DNA of 9,607 nt from Chloroflexota bacterium (GTDB lineage Bacteria > Chloroflexota > Dehalococcoidia > Lucifugimonadales > GCA-002694895), in NCBI GenBank assembly GCA_002694895.1, contig NZNN01000036.1, forward strand, positions 5,153 to 14,759, given 5' to 3'. A program made the translations under genes and the position numbers. The notes below the pieces were generated by a model, which worked only from the letters and a program-made list of their open reading frames with translations, ran no database searches and was not told where the DNA came from. Each line of letters starts with the position of its first letter. Within the stretch, counting starts at the first letter, position 1. Positions 1 to 6,434 of the stretch are shown here, piece after piece.

Positions 1-936
1 ATTAAGTCTATAACTTTTGATTTAATTCCTTCATTAGAAATATTAGCAAAAGCATTAAAAAAGAAATCAATTGAATTCGATAAAACTATAAAAACAGGTC
101 GAACTCATTTACAAGATGCTACCCCAATTACCTTGGGACAAGAATTTTTAGGTTATTATGGTCAAGTGCAAAATGGGATTGAAAAATTAACTGATTCTTT
201 AAAATGGTTATCTAAAGTAGCATTGGGTGGAACTGCTGTAGGGACTGGAATTAATACACATAAAGATTTTGCAAGATTAGTATGTAAAGATATTTGTGAT
301 TCAACAAATTTAGAAATAATAGAAACTGATAATCATTTTCAAGCTCAGAGTACGATAGATGGTATTTCAGGTACAGCGGGTGTAATAAAATCTTTATCTT
401 TATCTATAATGAAAATTTGTAATGATATTAGATGGATGGGATCAGGCCCAAGAGGAGGGTTGGGTGAGATTAACTTACCTGCAGTCGCTCCTGGAAGCTC
501 TATTATGCCTGGAAAAGTAAACCCAGTAATTGCTGAGTCATTTTTACAAGTATGTGCTCAAATTTATGGTAATTGTTCCACAGTAGAACTTTCTGCTCAA
601 ACAGGGAATTTTGAATTAAATGTTATGCTTCCTGTAGTTGCTCATAATATATTGGAGAGTGTTGAAATCATGGCAAAATCAGCTGTCAATTTTTCGGAAA
701 AATGTATTACTGATTTAGAAGCCACTGAACAGGGGCCAAATTCTGTTCATAGAGGTTTATCCATGGTAACTGCGCTGGTACCAGAAATCGGATACGATCT
801 TTCAGCTAAAATTGCTCAAGAGGCAGAAAGAACAGGGAAAACTGTAGAAGAAATAGCTATAGAAAAAACTGATTTAAGTCCATCTAAAATAAAGGAAATA
901 TTAGATCCATTTAAAATGATTAATCCAGGTTTGTAA
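1..936 (+). CDS. fumC: Class II fumarate hydratase, 3' part (5' end outside window)
   Basis: This gene reversibly hydrates fumarate to (S)-malate in the TCA cycle; the family is a cytosolic, iron-independent homotetramer. The frame is open from base 1 and gives 311 residues. About 150 N-terminal residues are missing compared with the usual 460-470. Visible are GRTHLQDATP (residues 33-42), GTGINTH (81-87), the superfamily signature GSSIMPGKVNP (165-175, bases 493-525) with the catalytic-loop serine, and a TGNFELNV segment. GINTH, PGKVNP and NFELNV favour fumarase over aspartate ammonia-lyase, whose versions I recall as PAKVNP and QLQLNV. The C-terminal domain is complete and ends in a TAA stop. 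A TTG at 133 lies inside the conserved THLQDATPITLGQE block and is not a start. The gene converges on the tRNA nucleotidyltransferase gene with an 11-base gap, leaving no room for a terminator between them. Confidence 0.93.
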   Translation: MKSITFDLIPSLEILAKALKKKSIEFDKTIKTGRTHLQDATPITLGQEFLGYYGQVQNGIEKLTDSLKWLSKVALGGTAVGTGINTHKDFARLVCKDICDSTNLEIIETDNHFQAQSTIDGISGTAGVIKSLSLSIMKICNDIRWMGSGPRGGLGEINLPAVAPGSSIMPGKVNPVIAESFLQVCAQIYGNCSTVELSAQTGNFELNVMLPVVAHNILESVEIMAKSAVNFSEKCITDLEATEQGPNSVHRGLSMVTALVPEIGYDLSAKIAQEAERTGKTVEEIAIEKTDLSPSKIKEILDPFKMINPGL

Positions 937-947
937 TTATTTTTTTA

Positions 948-2168
948 CTAATTATTAAGCTTTGTTACAAATTCTCTTTGTTCTTCTTCACTTGAGTCTG
1001 GATAGTCGATAGCAAATATTTCAAGTTCTTTTTTGATTTTTCCTAATATAGGTCCTTCCGATATACCAATGGAAAAGAGATCATCAGTGTTTAATTTGGG
1101 TTTTATAAGCCTAATTTTATTCCAATAATTAATTATCCTTATACTTTTAGACTTGCCATACCATTGAGTGAGCCCTAAACAAATACTTTTAGTACTTTTA
1201 TTTAATATTGAATGAAGTTTACTGTTTTGATCTTTTCTAAAATTAAATTTATCTAAATCATTTTTCATTTTAACTATATTTATCCAATTATTAACTATTG
1301 ATTTTTCGAAACCAAAATCCTTTGATATCTTAAGAATAGATTCATTGGATGATTCACATAAGAAAGTTGATAAAAACAATAAAATTTTATCTGTTAATGA
1401 TTCATTTTGAGTAAATAATAAATTTCTATCATTAATTTCCATTTTCTCCCAGGACGGAAGATATGGAGGTAATATTAAATCGATGTTCAAATGTTTAAAT
1501 AATTTGAATTTTTCACATTCAATTAAAGTATCGATTGGCTGATTTTCTTCTAAAATTTTAAATATTTCATTTCTTATTCTTATACCTGACAAATTTGCGA
1601 TGTTATCTTTGAAAATTTGAATTTCATTAAGAGTTGAGCTATCAATTTGAAAATTTAATCTCTTGGAATACCTAATTGCTCTAAATATTCTTGTTGGGTC
1701 ATCTGAAAATGAGTTTGAATGGATGTTTTTTATTTGTTTTGCTTTTATATCAAGCATTCCATTAAACGGGTCAATAAATTTATTTTTTGTAAAATCATCA
1801 GTTTTAATGGCAATTGAATTAATACTGAAATCTCTTCTTTGCTGATCTTCGAGTAAGTTTCCTTCATTAATTTCAGGTAATGCAGCTGGATTGTTATATT
1901 TTTCTTTTCTGCACATAGCAAAATCTATATCAAATGTGTTGTATTTGAATTTATATGTATTAAATTGAGAAGTGTGAATTTCTTTTGGTTCAAAGATTTC
2001 TTTAATGAATTTTTCTACAGACTGTTTTTGTCCAATAAAATTAAAGTCTAAATCAGTGGGGTCATTTCCGGTCAATAAATCTCTTACAGCACCACCTATC
2101 AGGTAAAATTCTAGATTATATTTACCTTTACTAATATTTATTAATTCAATTATATTATTTAAATTCAA
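948..2168 (-). CDS. cca: tRNA nucleotidyltransferase / poly(A) polymerase family (class II, CCA-adding type)
   Basis: The family adds or repairs the 3' CCA of tRNAs, or in some bacteria only CC or only A. The protein has 406 residues. The nucleotidyltransferase head shows GGAVRD (25-30) and the metal-binding pair D39-x-D41, with a third acidic strand around D80/D82. RRDF (111-114) and DPFNG (133-137) follow. The nucleobase-selecting motif reads DDPTR (156-160) instead of the usual EDxxR and leads into IFRAIRY. An SGIRIRNE segment matches the neck helix. The tail near 362-385, with GISEGPILGKI, resembles the usual C-terminal region of bacterial members, and no HD domain is seen. The start is TTG at 2168-2166. 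No upstream in-frame start exists and the next Met is at residue 85, beyond the active site. It begins 4 bases after the aldolase stop and has no Shine-Dalgarno of its own, so translational coupling is likely. CCA-adding, CC-adding and A-adding types cannot be told apart by eye. Confidence 0.9.
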   Translation of the reverse strand: MNLNNIIELINISKGKYNLEFYLIGGAVRDLLTGNDPTDLDFNFIGQKQSVEKFIKEIFEPKEIHTSQFNTYKFKYNTFDIDFAMCRKEKYNNPAALPEINEGNLLEDQQRRDFSINSIAIKTDDFTKNKFIDPFNGMLDIKAKQIKNIHSNSFSDDPTRIFRAIRYSKRLNFQIDSSTLNEIQIFKDNIANLSGIRIRNEIFKILEENQPIDTLIECEKFKLFKHLNIDLILPPYLPSWEKMEINDRNLLFTQNESLTDKILLFLSTFLCESSNESILKISKDFGFEKSIVNNWINIVKMKNDLDKFNFRKDQNSKLHSILNKSTKSICLGLTQWYGKSKSIRIINYWNKIRLIKPKLNTDDLFSIGISEGPILGKIKKELEIFAIDYPDSSEEEQREFVTKLNN

Positions 2169-2172
2169 TTTA

Positions 2173-2922
2173 TTAATTAATTTTATCTAATAATGATGAA
2201 ATTCCGCTTTTGATAAATTGAGAAGTATCAATAAGCAAAAGATCGACTCCTAGTTTTAAATGATGATCCATTTTTTCAGGATTACTTAAAGTACCGGCTT
2301 TTTTGCCTGCTTTTTTAATTTTTTTAATTGAATCTGATATTGTTATATCAAGTTCATCATTAGGATTTTTATTTGGAATTCCCATTGATTGAGCCAAATC
2401 ATTTGGAGCTATAAAAAATACATCTATATTATCGACTGTTAAAATTTCATCTAAATTATTTAATCCTTCGACATCTTCTATTATTATTATTATTATTGAA
2501 TTATTATTTGCAAAATCCATATATTCTTCTTTAGGTATATTTAATCCTCTTCTGGAAGTAAACATACCTCTTTCCCCTATAGGAAAATACTTTGCTGATT
2601 TCACAATATGTAAAGCTTGTTCTTTATTGCTAACATGAGGGATAACCAAGCCTTGCGCTCCTAAATCCAAATATCTGTAAATTAATCCGTACTCATGTGA
2701 TGTGATTCTAAATATTGATGAAACACCATATAAATCACATGCTCTAGATAAATTTGGGACATTACTGAAATCTATTGGGCCATGCTCACCTTCGAGCCAT
2801 ATCCCATCAACATTCAATGAACTTATATATTCGACTATATTTGGAGAATCGAAATATCCGCTGACAACTAATGCAGGTTTATTGGAATTCAATTTTTCTT
2901 TAATTTTATTTGATATTTCCAT
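2173..2922 (-). CDS. HpcH/HpaI family aldolase (2-oxo-4-hydroxy acid aldolase type)
   Basis: The family consists of class II, metal-dependent TIM-barrel aldolases, such as 4-hydroxy-2-oxoheptanedioate aldolase and 2-dehydro-3-deoxyglucarate aldolase, that release pyruvate from 2-oxo-4-hydroxy acids. The 249-residue length is normal. Key residues by alignment from memory: H47 in GEHGP (catalytic base region), R72 in FRIT, the GERG turn (117-119), metal ligand E149, and D175 in APNDLA. The usual glutamine two residues before the metal Glu is isoleucine, because a six-isoleucine run (143-148), encoded by six ATA codons, precedes E149. The ATG at 2922-2920 has an AAGGA Shine-Dalgarno 7 bases upstream. 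The gene leads a two-gene leftward operon with the tRNA nucleotidyltransferase and is divergent from the methylcitrate operon. The true substrate is unknown; a citrate lyase beta-like role is less likely because the EHGP and APNDLA motifs are of HpcH type. Confidence 0.85.
   Translation of the reverse strand: MEISNKIKEKLNSNKPALVVSGYFDSPNIVEYISSLNVDGIWLEGEHGPIDFSNVPNLSRACDLYGVSSIFRITSHEYGLIYRYLDLGAQGLVIPHVSNKEQALHIVKSAKYFPIGERGMFTSRRGLNIPKEEYMDFANNNSIIIIIIEDVEGLNNLDEILTVDNIDVFFIAPNDLAQSMGIPNKNPNDELDITISDSIKKIKKAGKKAGTLSNPEKMDHHLKLGVDLLLIDTSQFIKSGISSLLDKIN
2480..2497. repeat. (ATT)6 trinucleotide microsatellite inside the aldolase gene
   Basis: Six perfect ATT units on the plus strand, read as six ATA (Ile) codons on the minus strand. 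A short, related ATT-rich stretch (2501-2508) follows after GA and encodes the AAT (Asn) codons just upstream in the protein. Gain or loss of units would stay in frame but change the length of the strand next to metal ligand E149. Confidence 0.9.
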
Positions 2923-2929
2923 TATTTAT

Positions 2930-2934
2930 TCCTT
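2930..2934 (-). promoter_or_regulatory. Shine-Dalgarno of the HpcH-type aldolase
   Basis: AAGGA on the minus strand, 7 bases before the ATG at 2922. It supports this start. Confidence 0.75.
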
Positions 2935-2957
2935 AATTATTCTTAGTTTATTTTATT

Positions 2958-2986
2958 TGTATATTGAAAGCGTTCGAGTATGCGAA
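2958..2986 (-). promoter_or_regulatory. Candidate leftward sigma70-type promoter for aldolase-cca
   Basis: On the minus strand, TTCGCA (2986-2981) and TATACA (2963-2958) are separated by exactly 17 bases. Each box matches its consensus at 4 of 6 positions. The predicted start near 2951 would leave a leader of about 30 bases containing the Shine-Dalgarno. The match is weak and AT-rich DNA gives many chance matches, so it is offered mainly because of its position in the divergent gap. Confidence 0.35.
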
Positions 2987-2992
2987 TATGAT
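2964..2992 (+). promoter_or_regulatory. Predicted sigma70-type promoter of the methylcitrate operon
   Basis: TTGAAA (2964-2969) and TATGAT (2987-2992) are separated by exactly 17 bases, each close to consensus. Transcription would start near 2999, about 38 bases before the ATG at 3037. A small dyad, TTCG (2973-2976) and CGAA (2983-2986), lies in the spacer and could be an operator. No regulator gene is in the window. Confidence 0.6.
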
Positions 2993-3022
2993 ATTAATAT
3001 TAACTATATATATAAACTATCT

Positions 3023-3028
3023 GGAAGG
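3023..3028 (+). promoter_or_regulatory. Shine-Dalgarno of the prpD-like gene
   Basis: GGAAGG, 8 bases before the ATG at 3037. It supports that start. Confidence 0.7.
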
Positions 3029-3036
3029 CTATACTA

Positions 3037-4407
3037 ATGGAAAATTTTGAAAGTGCAATTGTAAATTATATTCAATCCACAAAATTTGAAAAATTATCTA
3101 GAGAAGTTATAGATTCTGTCCAAGATAGAATTTTAGATAGTATTGGGGTAGCTATAGCTGCATTTGATGACGATGCTCCAATTGCTGTAAGGAAATATGC
3201 ACTTACTAAACAAAAATCAAATGGAAGCACTATTTGGGGCACTGATATTATGACAGATTCTGAAACAGCTGCGTTTGCGAATGGCACTTCAGTGAGATAT
3301 TTGGATTATAATGACACTTATTTATCTTTGGAGCCATTGCACCCAAGTGACATGATACCTGGATTGGTTGCTTTAGCTCAAGAAAATAATATATCTGGGA
3401 AAGAATTGGTATTAGCGATAGCTACAGGCTACGAACTGGCTGTTAATTTATGTGATGTTGCAAGTTTACGGAGTTTTGGATGGGATCATGTTAGTTACAC
3501 TGGATTAGGAGCTTCAGCAGGAGCTAGTAAATTATTTAATTTTTCTGATGAAGAGACACGTTCAACCCTGGCTATTTATTCTGTTCCGCATGCTTCAATG
3601 AGACAGACGAGGGTAGGTGAGTTGTCAATGTGGAAAGGAGCAGCAGCAGCAAATGCAGTTAGAAATGCAATATTTGCAGCAAATGTAGTTAAATCCGGTT
3701 TCACAGGGCCATATGATTTTTTTAATGGTGAAATGGGATATGTTAATCAATTATTAGGAGGAAAATTAATTAATCCTGATATTTTATTAAATATGAAATC
3801 AGATAACACAAATAGAATTTTAGATACATACATAAAAAAATGGCCAGTAGAATATCATGCACAAAGCGCTATTGATGCCTGTATTGAATTAAGAGAAAAT
3901 TTTCAAGATCCTAATCTTATAAAAAATGTTGAAATTGAGACGTTTAAAGTTGCATATGAAATAATAGCTAAAGATCCAGAAAAGTGGGATCCTAAAACTA
4001 GGGAAACTGCTGATCATTCTTTACCCTATACTGTTGCAGCTGCACTTGTAGATAATAATATTACACAAAAATCTTTTGATCAGGAGAAAATTCAGGATAA
4101 GCTTATTAAAAAAGTACTGGGATTAACTTCACTTAATGAAAATGATGATCTTAGTAAAGGATATCCAGATGGAATTCCAAATAGAATTACTGTAACTTTA
4201 AACAATGGTAATGAATATGTATCAGAAGTAAAATATCCAAGGGGGCATGCTAATAATCAAATGTCTAGATCAGAAATAAAAGCAAAATTTTCTGAAAATG
4301 TTAAAAATGTATATTCAGCTGAAAAAATAGAAGCAATATCAGATAATATCTTTGATATAGATAATTGCAATGACTTAAATTCAATTTTTAGTGATCTTAA
4401 AATATGA
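3037..4407 (+). CDS. prpD: MmgE/PrpD family protein, probable 2-methylcitrate dehydratase
   Basis: The likely reaction is dehydration of 2-methylcitrate to 2-methyl-cis-aconitate, step two of the 2-methylcitrate route for propionyl-CoA. The 456 residues are typical of the MmgE/PrpD family (E. coli PrpD is 483). Visible family blocks are LDYNDTYL (89-96), LHPSDMIPG (101-109), SMWKGAAAANA (197-207), ETADHSLPY (323-331) and YPRGHANN (400-407). The ATG has a GGAAGG ribosome site and a good promoter upstream. Its TGA stop overlaps the ATG of the next gene (ATGA, 4404-4407), which implies translational coupling with methylisocitrate lyase. The family also includes cis-aconitate decarboxylase-like enzymes; the function here rests on the neighbouring lyase and synthase rather than on the sequence alone. 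Confidence 0.88.
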   Translation: MENFESAIVNYIQSTKFEKLSREVIDSVQDRILDSIGVAIAAFDDDAPIAVRKYALTKQKSNGSTIWGTDIMTDSETAAFANGTSVRYLDYNDTYLSLEPLHPSDMIPGLVALAQENNISGKELVLAIATGYELAVNLCDVASLRSFGWDHVSYTGLGASAGASKLFNFSDEETRSTLAIYSVPHASMRQTRVGELSMWKGAAAANAVRNAIFAANVVKSGFTGPYDFFNGEMGYVNQLLGGKLINPDILLNMKSDNTNRILDTYIKKWPVEYHAQSAIDACIELRENFQDPNLIKNVEIETFKVAYEIIAKDPEKWDPKTRETADHSLPYTVAAALVDNNITQKSFDQEKIQDKLIKKVLGLTSLNENDDLSKGYPDGIPNRITVTLNNGNEYVSEVKYPRGHANNQMSRSEIKAKFSENVKNVYSAEKIEAISDNIFDIDNCNDLNSIFSDLKI

Positions 4408-5291
4408 ACAATCAATTTGATAATTCAGGAAAACGTTTAAAAAGCCTTATAGATAATAATCAATATGTTTTAACTCCTGGTGTTTTTTCTCCTTTAATCG
4501 CAATGATGGCAGAAAAGAAAGGTTTTAAATCGCTGTATTTTTCGGGTGCAGCTTTTTCAGCTATGAAAGGAATTCCTGATATAGGGATATTTACATTTCA
4601 AGAATTATTTGATGCTGTAATTGAAATTACTAAAATGTCAAATTTACCCTTAATAGTCGATGTTGATACTGGATTTGGAGAAGTTATAAATGTTACTAGA
4701 ACTGTATCTGATTTGGAAAGTATCGGAGTGGCTGCTATACAAATTGAGGATCAATTATTTCCTAAAAGATGCGGGCATTTGGAAGGTAAGGAAATTATTG
4801 ACTCTAATGAATTTGCAAAAAAAATTTATGCTGCCAAATCTGTTTCAAAAGATATGTTAGTTATAGCTAGAACAGATGCAAAAGCAGTCGAGGGAATTGA
4901 TTCAGCTATTGAACGTGCTAAATTATATAAAGATGCTGGTGCAGATATTATATTTCCTGAAGCTTTGGAAACGGAAGAAGAATTTAAATTTTTTGCAGAA
5001 AGTGTGAATGGAGATATGTTAGCAAATATGACAGAATTTGGTAAAACACCTTATTACCCAGCTGAAAAATTTGCAGATATGGGATATAAAATTATCATTT
5101 ATCCTGTTAGTGGTCTAAGAACGGCATTAAATGCTATAAGTGCTTTGTTTGATGAAATTATGGAAACTGGAAGTCAGGTTAAATTTGTTGAAGATATGTT
5201 AACGAGGAAAGATTTATATAATCTTATCAATTATGATAGTTATGTTAAAATGGACAAATCTCTAGGCGGAGATGATCTTATAGATAAATAA
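4404..5291 (+). CDS. prpB: Methylisocitrate lyase (isocitrate lyase/PEP mutase superfamily)
   Basis: Cleaves 2-methylisocitrate to succinate and pyruvate, the last step of the methylcitrate cycle; Mg-dependent TIM barrel. The protein has 295 residues, as expected for PrpB. It shows FSGAAFSA (46-53), DVDTGFG (86-92) with metal-associated D86 and D88, IED (114-116), the catalytic loop KRCGH (121-125) with its cysteine, RTDA (156-159), FPEA (184-187) and TEFG (210-213), all in PrpB order. KRCGH and TEFG argue for methylisocitrate or isocitrate lyase and against PEP mutase or oxaloacetate decarboxylase members. The start ATG overlaps the prpD stop by four bases and has no clear Shine-Dalgarno, so coupled translation is inferred. 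The N-terminus aligns with E. coli PrpB from about residue 8, supporting this start. Confidence 0.92.
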   Translation: MNNQFDNSGKRLKSLIDNNQYVLTPGVFSPLIAMMAEKKGFKSLYFSGAAFSAMKGIPDIGIFTFQELFDAVIEITKMSNLPLIVDVDTGFGEVINVTRTVSDLESIGVAAIQIEDQLFPKRCGHLEGKEIIDSNEFAKKIYAAKSVSKDMLVIARTDAKAVEGIDSAIERAKLYKDAGADIIFPEALETEEEFKFFAESVNGDMLANMTEFGKTPYYPAEKFADMGYKIIIYPVSGLRTALNAISALFDEIMETGSQVKFVEDMLTRKDLYNLINYDSYVKMDKSLGGDDLIDK

Positions 5292-5309
5292 GTTTCAAGA
5301 GAGTGAAAA

Positions 5310-6434
5310 ATGGAAGATTTCAAACCGGGATTAGAAGGAATTATAGCTACAGATACAAATGTAAGCTATTTGGATGTGGATCAGGAAGAGATAGTAATTA
5401 GAGGTTATGATCTTATTGAACTTGCGGATAAAAAAACATTCCCAGAAGTTGCTTATTTAGTTATAAATGGAAAATTACCAAATAATAAAGAAATACAAGA
5501 GTTTGAAAAAGTATTATTAGATGATTCAGCATTTCCTGAAGATGCATACAAAGTTTTAGAATTATGCCCTGACTCTTCTATGCTTATGGATGCTATTAGA
5601 ACAGGGATATCTTTTCTTGCTGGGTACCATAGTGAATCAGATTTGATGGACACAAGTGAAAAATCTAACTTTACCAAAGGAATTAGATTAATAGCTGATG
5701 TGGCAATTTTGACTGCAAATTCCCATCGTATATTAAACGGTTTAAAACCTGTCAGGCCAGATAGTAGTAAATCTTTTTCAGAAAATTTCATAACTATGAT
5801 TACTGGTAAAACTCCTTCAGATAAAGAAGTGGAAATATTTGATAAAATACTAACTTGTTATATAGAACATGAAATGCCCAATTCTACATTTGCAGCTCGA
5901 ATTATAGGATCGACATTATCTGATATATATGGTGCGTTTGTTGGTGCTATTGCTTCTTTAAAAGGTCCACTTCATGGCGGTGCTAACGAAGCGGCAATGC
6001 ATATGCTCCTCGATATTAAATCAAAAGGTGGGCATAAAATTGCTGATGATTATGTGATGAACAGATTAAATAATAAAGAAAGAATTATGGGCTTTGGACA
6101 CAGAGTATATATGAAAAAATATGATCCTAGAGCTTTCTTTTTAAAAGATTATATTGCTGAATTAGCTCCTAACATTACTGACGGAGAAGAACTTCATAAA
6201 ATATACAAAATTGTTGAAGAAGTGATGGCAAGAGAAAAAGGATTATATCCTAATACTGATTATCCAATAGCATTGTTGTTTTATTTGTTGGAGATTCCAA
6301 TTCCCTTATATACTCCAATATTTTTCGCGTCTCGAACAGCAGGGCTAGTCGCACATGTTATTGAACAACATAATAATAATAGATTGTTTAGACCAAGAGT
6401 GTTATACACTGGTCCCAGAGGATTAAAATTATAG
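5310..6434 (+). CDS. prpC: Citrate synthase family, probable 2-methylcitrate synthase
   Basis: Condenses propionyl-CoA (or acetyl-CoA) with oxaloacetate. The 374-residue length fits the short bacterial citrate/2-methylcitrate synthases. Active-site landmarks are HEMPNSTF (187-194), HGGANEA (222-228) with H222, the family signature from GFGHRVY (261-267) with H264 to DPRA (272-275), the catalytic aspartate D317 in PNTDYP, and substrate-binding arginines in RLFRPR (358-363). Choosing 2-methylcitrate synthase over citrate synthase rests mainly on the prpD-prpB context; both activities often occur in one enzyme. It starts 18 bases after prpB with only a weak purine-rich site (AGAGAG, 5298-5303). 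The protein ends right after YTGPRGLKL, several residues earlier than I recall for relatives. The HAD coding frame overlaps its last codons in the -1 frame. Confidence 0.88.
   Translation: MEDFKPGLEGIIATDTNVSYLDVDQEEIVIRGYDLIELADKKTFPEVAYLVINGKLPNNKEIQEFEKVLLDDSAFPEDAYKVLELCPDSSMLMDAIRTGISFLAGYHSESDLMDTSEKSNFTKGIRLIADVAILTANSHRILNGLKPVRPDSSKSFSENFITMITGKTPSDKEVEIFDKILTCYIEHEMPNSTFAARIIGSTLSDIYGAFVGAIASLKGPLHGGANEAAMHMLLDIKSKGGHKIADDYVMNRLNNKERIMGFGHRVYMKKYDPRAFFLKDYIAELAPNITDGEELHKIYKIVEEVMAREKGLYPNTDYPIALLFYLLEIPIPLYTPIFFASRTAGLVAHVIEQHNNNRLFRPRVLYTGPRGLKL
6417..6422 (+). promoter_or_regulatory. Shine-Dalgarno that decides the HAD phosphatase start
   Basis: AGAGGA inside the end of the synthase gene. 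It lies 5 bases before an in-frame ATT (6428) and 8 bases before an in-frame ATA (6431). No ATG, GTG or TTG occurs in the HAD frame between the upstream stop at 6389-6391 and ATG 6584, so this site marks where initiation would be expected. Confidence 0.5.

Noticed and set aside
133..936. fumC starting at TTG 133
   Set aside because: The frame is open from base 1 and the conserved GRTHLQDATP block lies upstream of 133, so this is an internal codon of a gene cut by the window edge.
930..971. Inverted repeat TTTGTAA ... TTACAAA across the fumC-cca junction as a bidirectional terminator
   Set aside because: A seven-base, A/T-only stem with a 28-base loop and no strong U tail would be too unstable, and such repeats are expected by chance in this DNA.
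3005..3014. TATATATATA tract before prpD as an extra promoter
   Set aside because: It contains a -10-like TATAAA at its end, but there is no -35 match at the right distance and AT tracts are common here.
2702..3037. Plus-strand ORF over the aldolase start and the intergenic gap
   Set aside because: It is antisense to a clear aldolase, has no recognisable motif, and runs through the promoter region; it is a shadow frame.
4404..5291. PEP mutase or oxaloacetate decarboxylase identity for the lyase
   Set aside because: The KRCGH catalytic loop with cysteine and the TEFG segment, next to prpD and prpC, point to methylisocitrate lyase.
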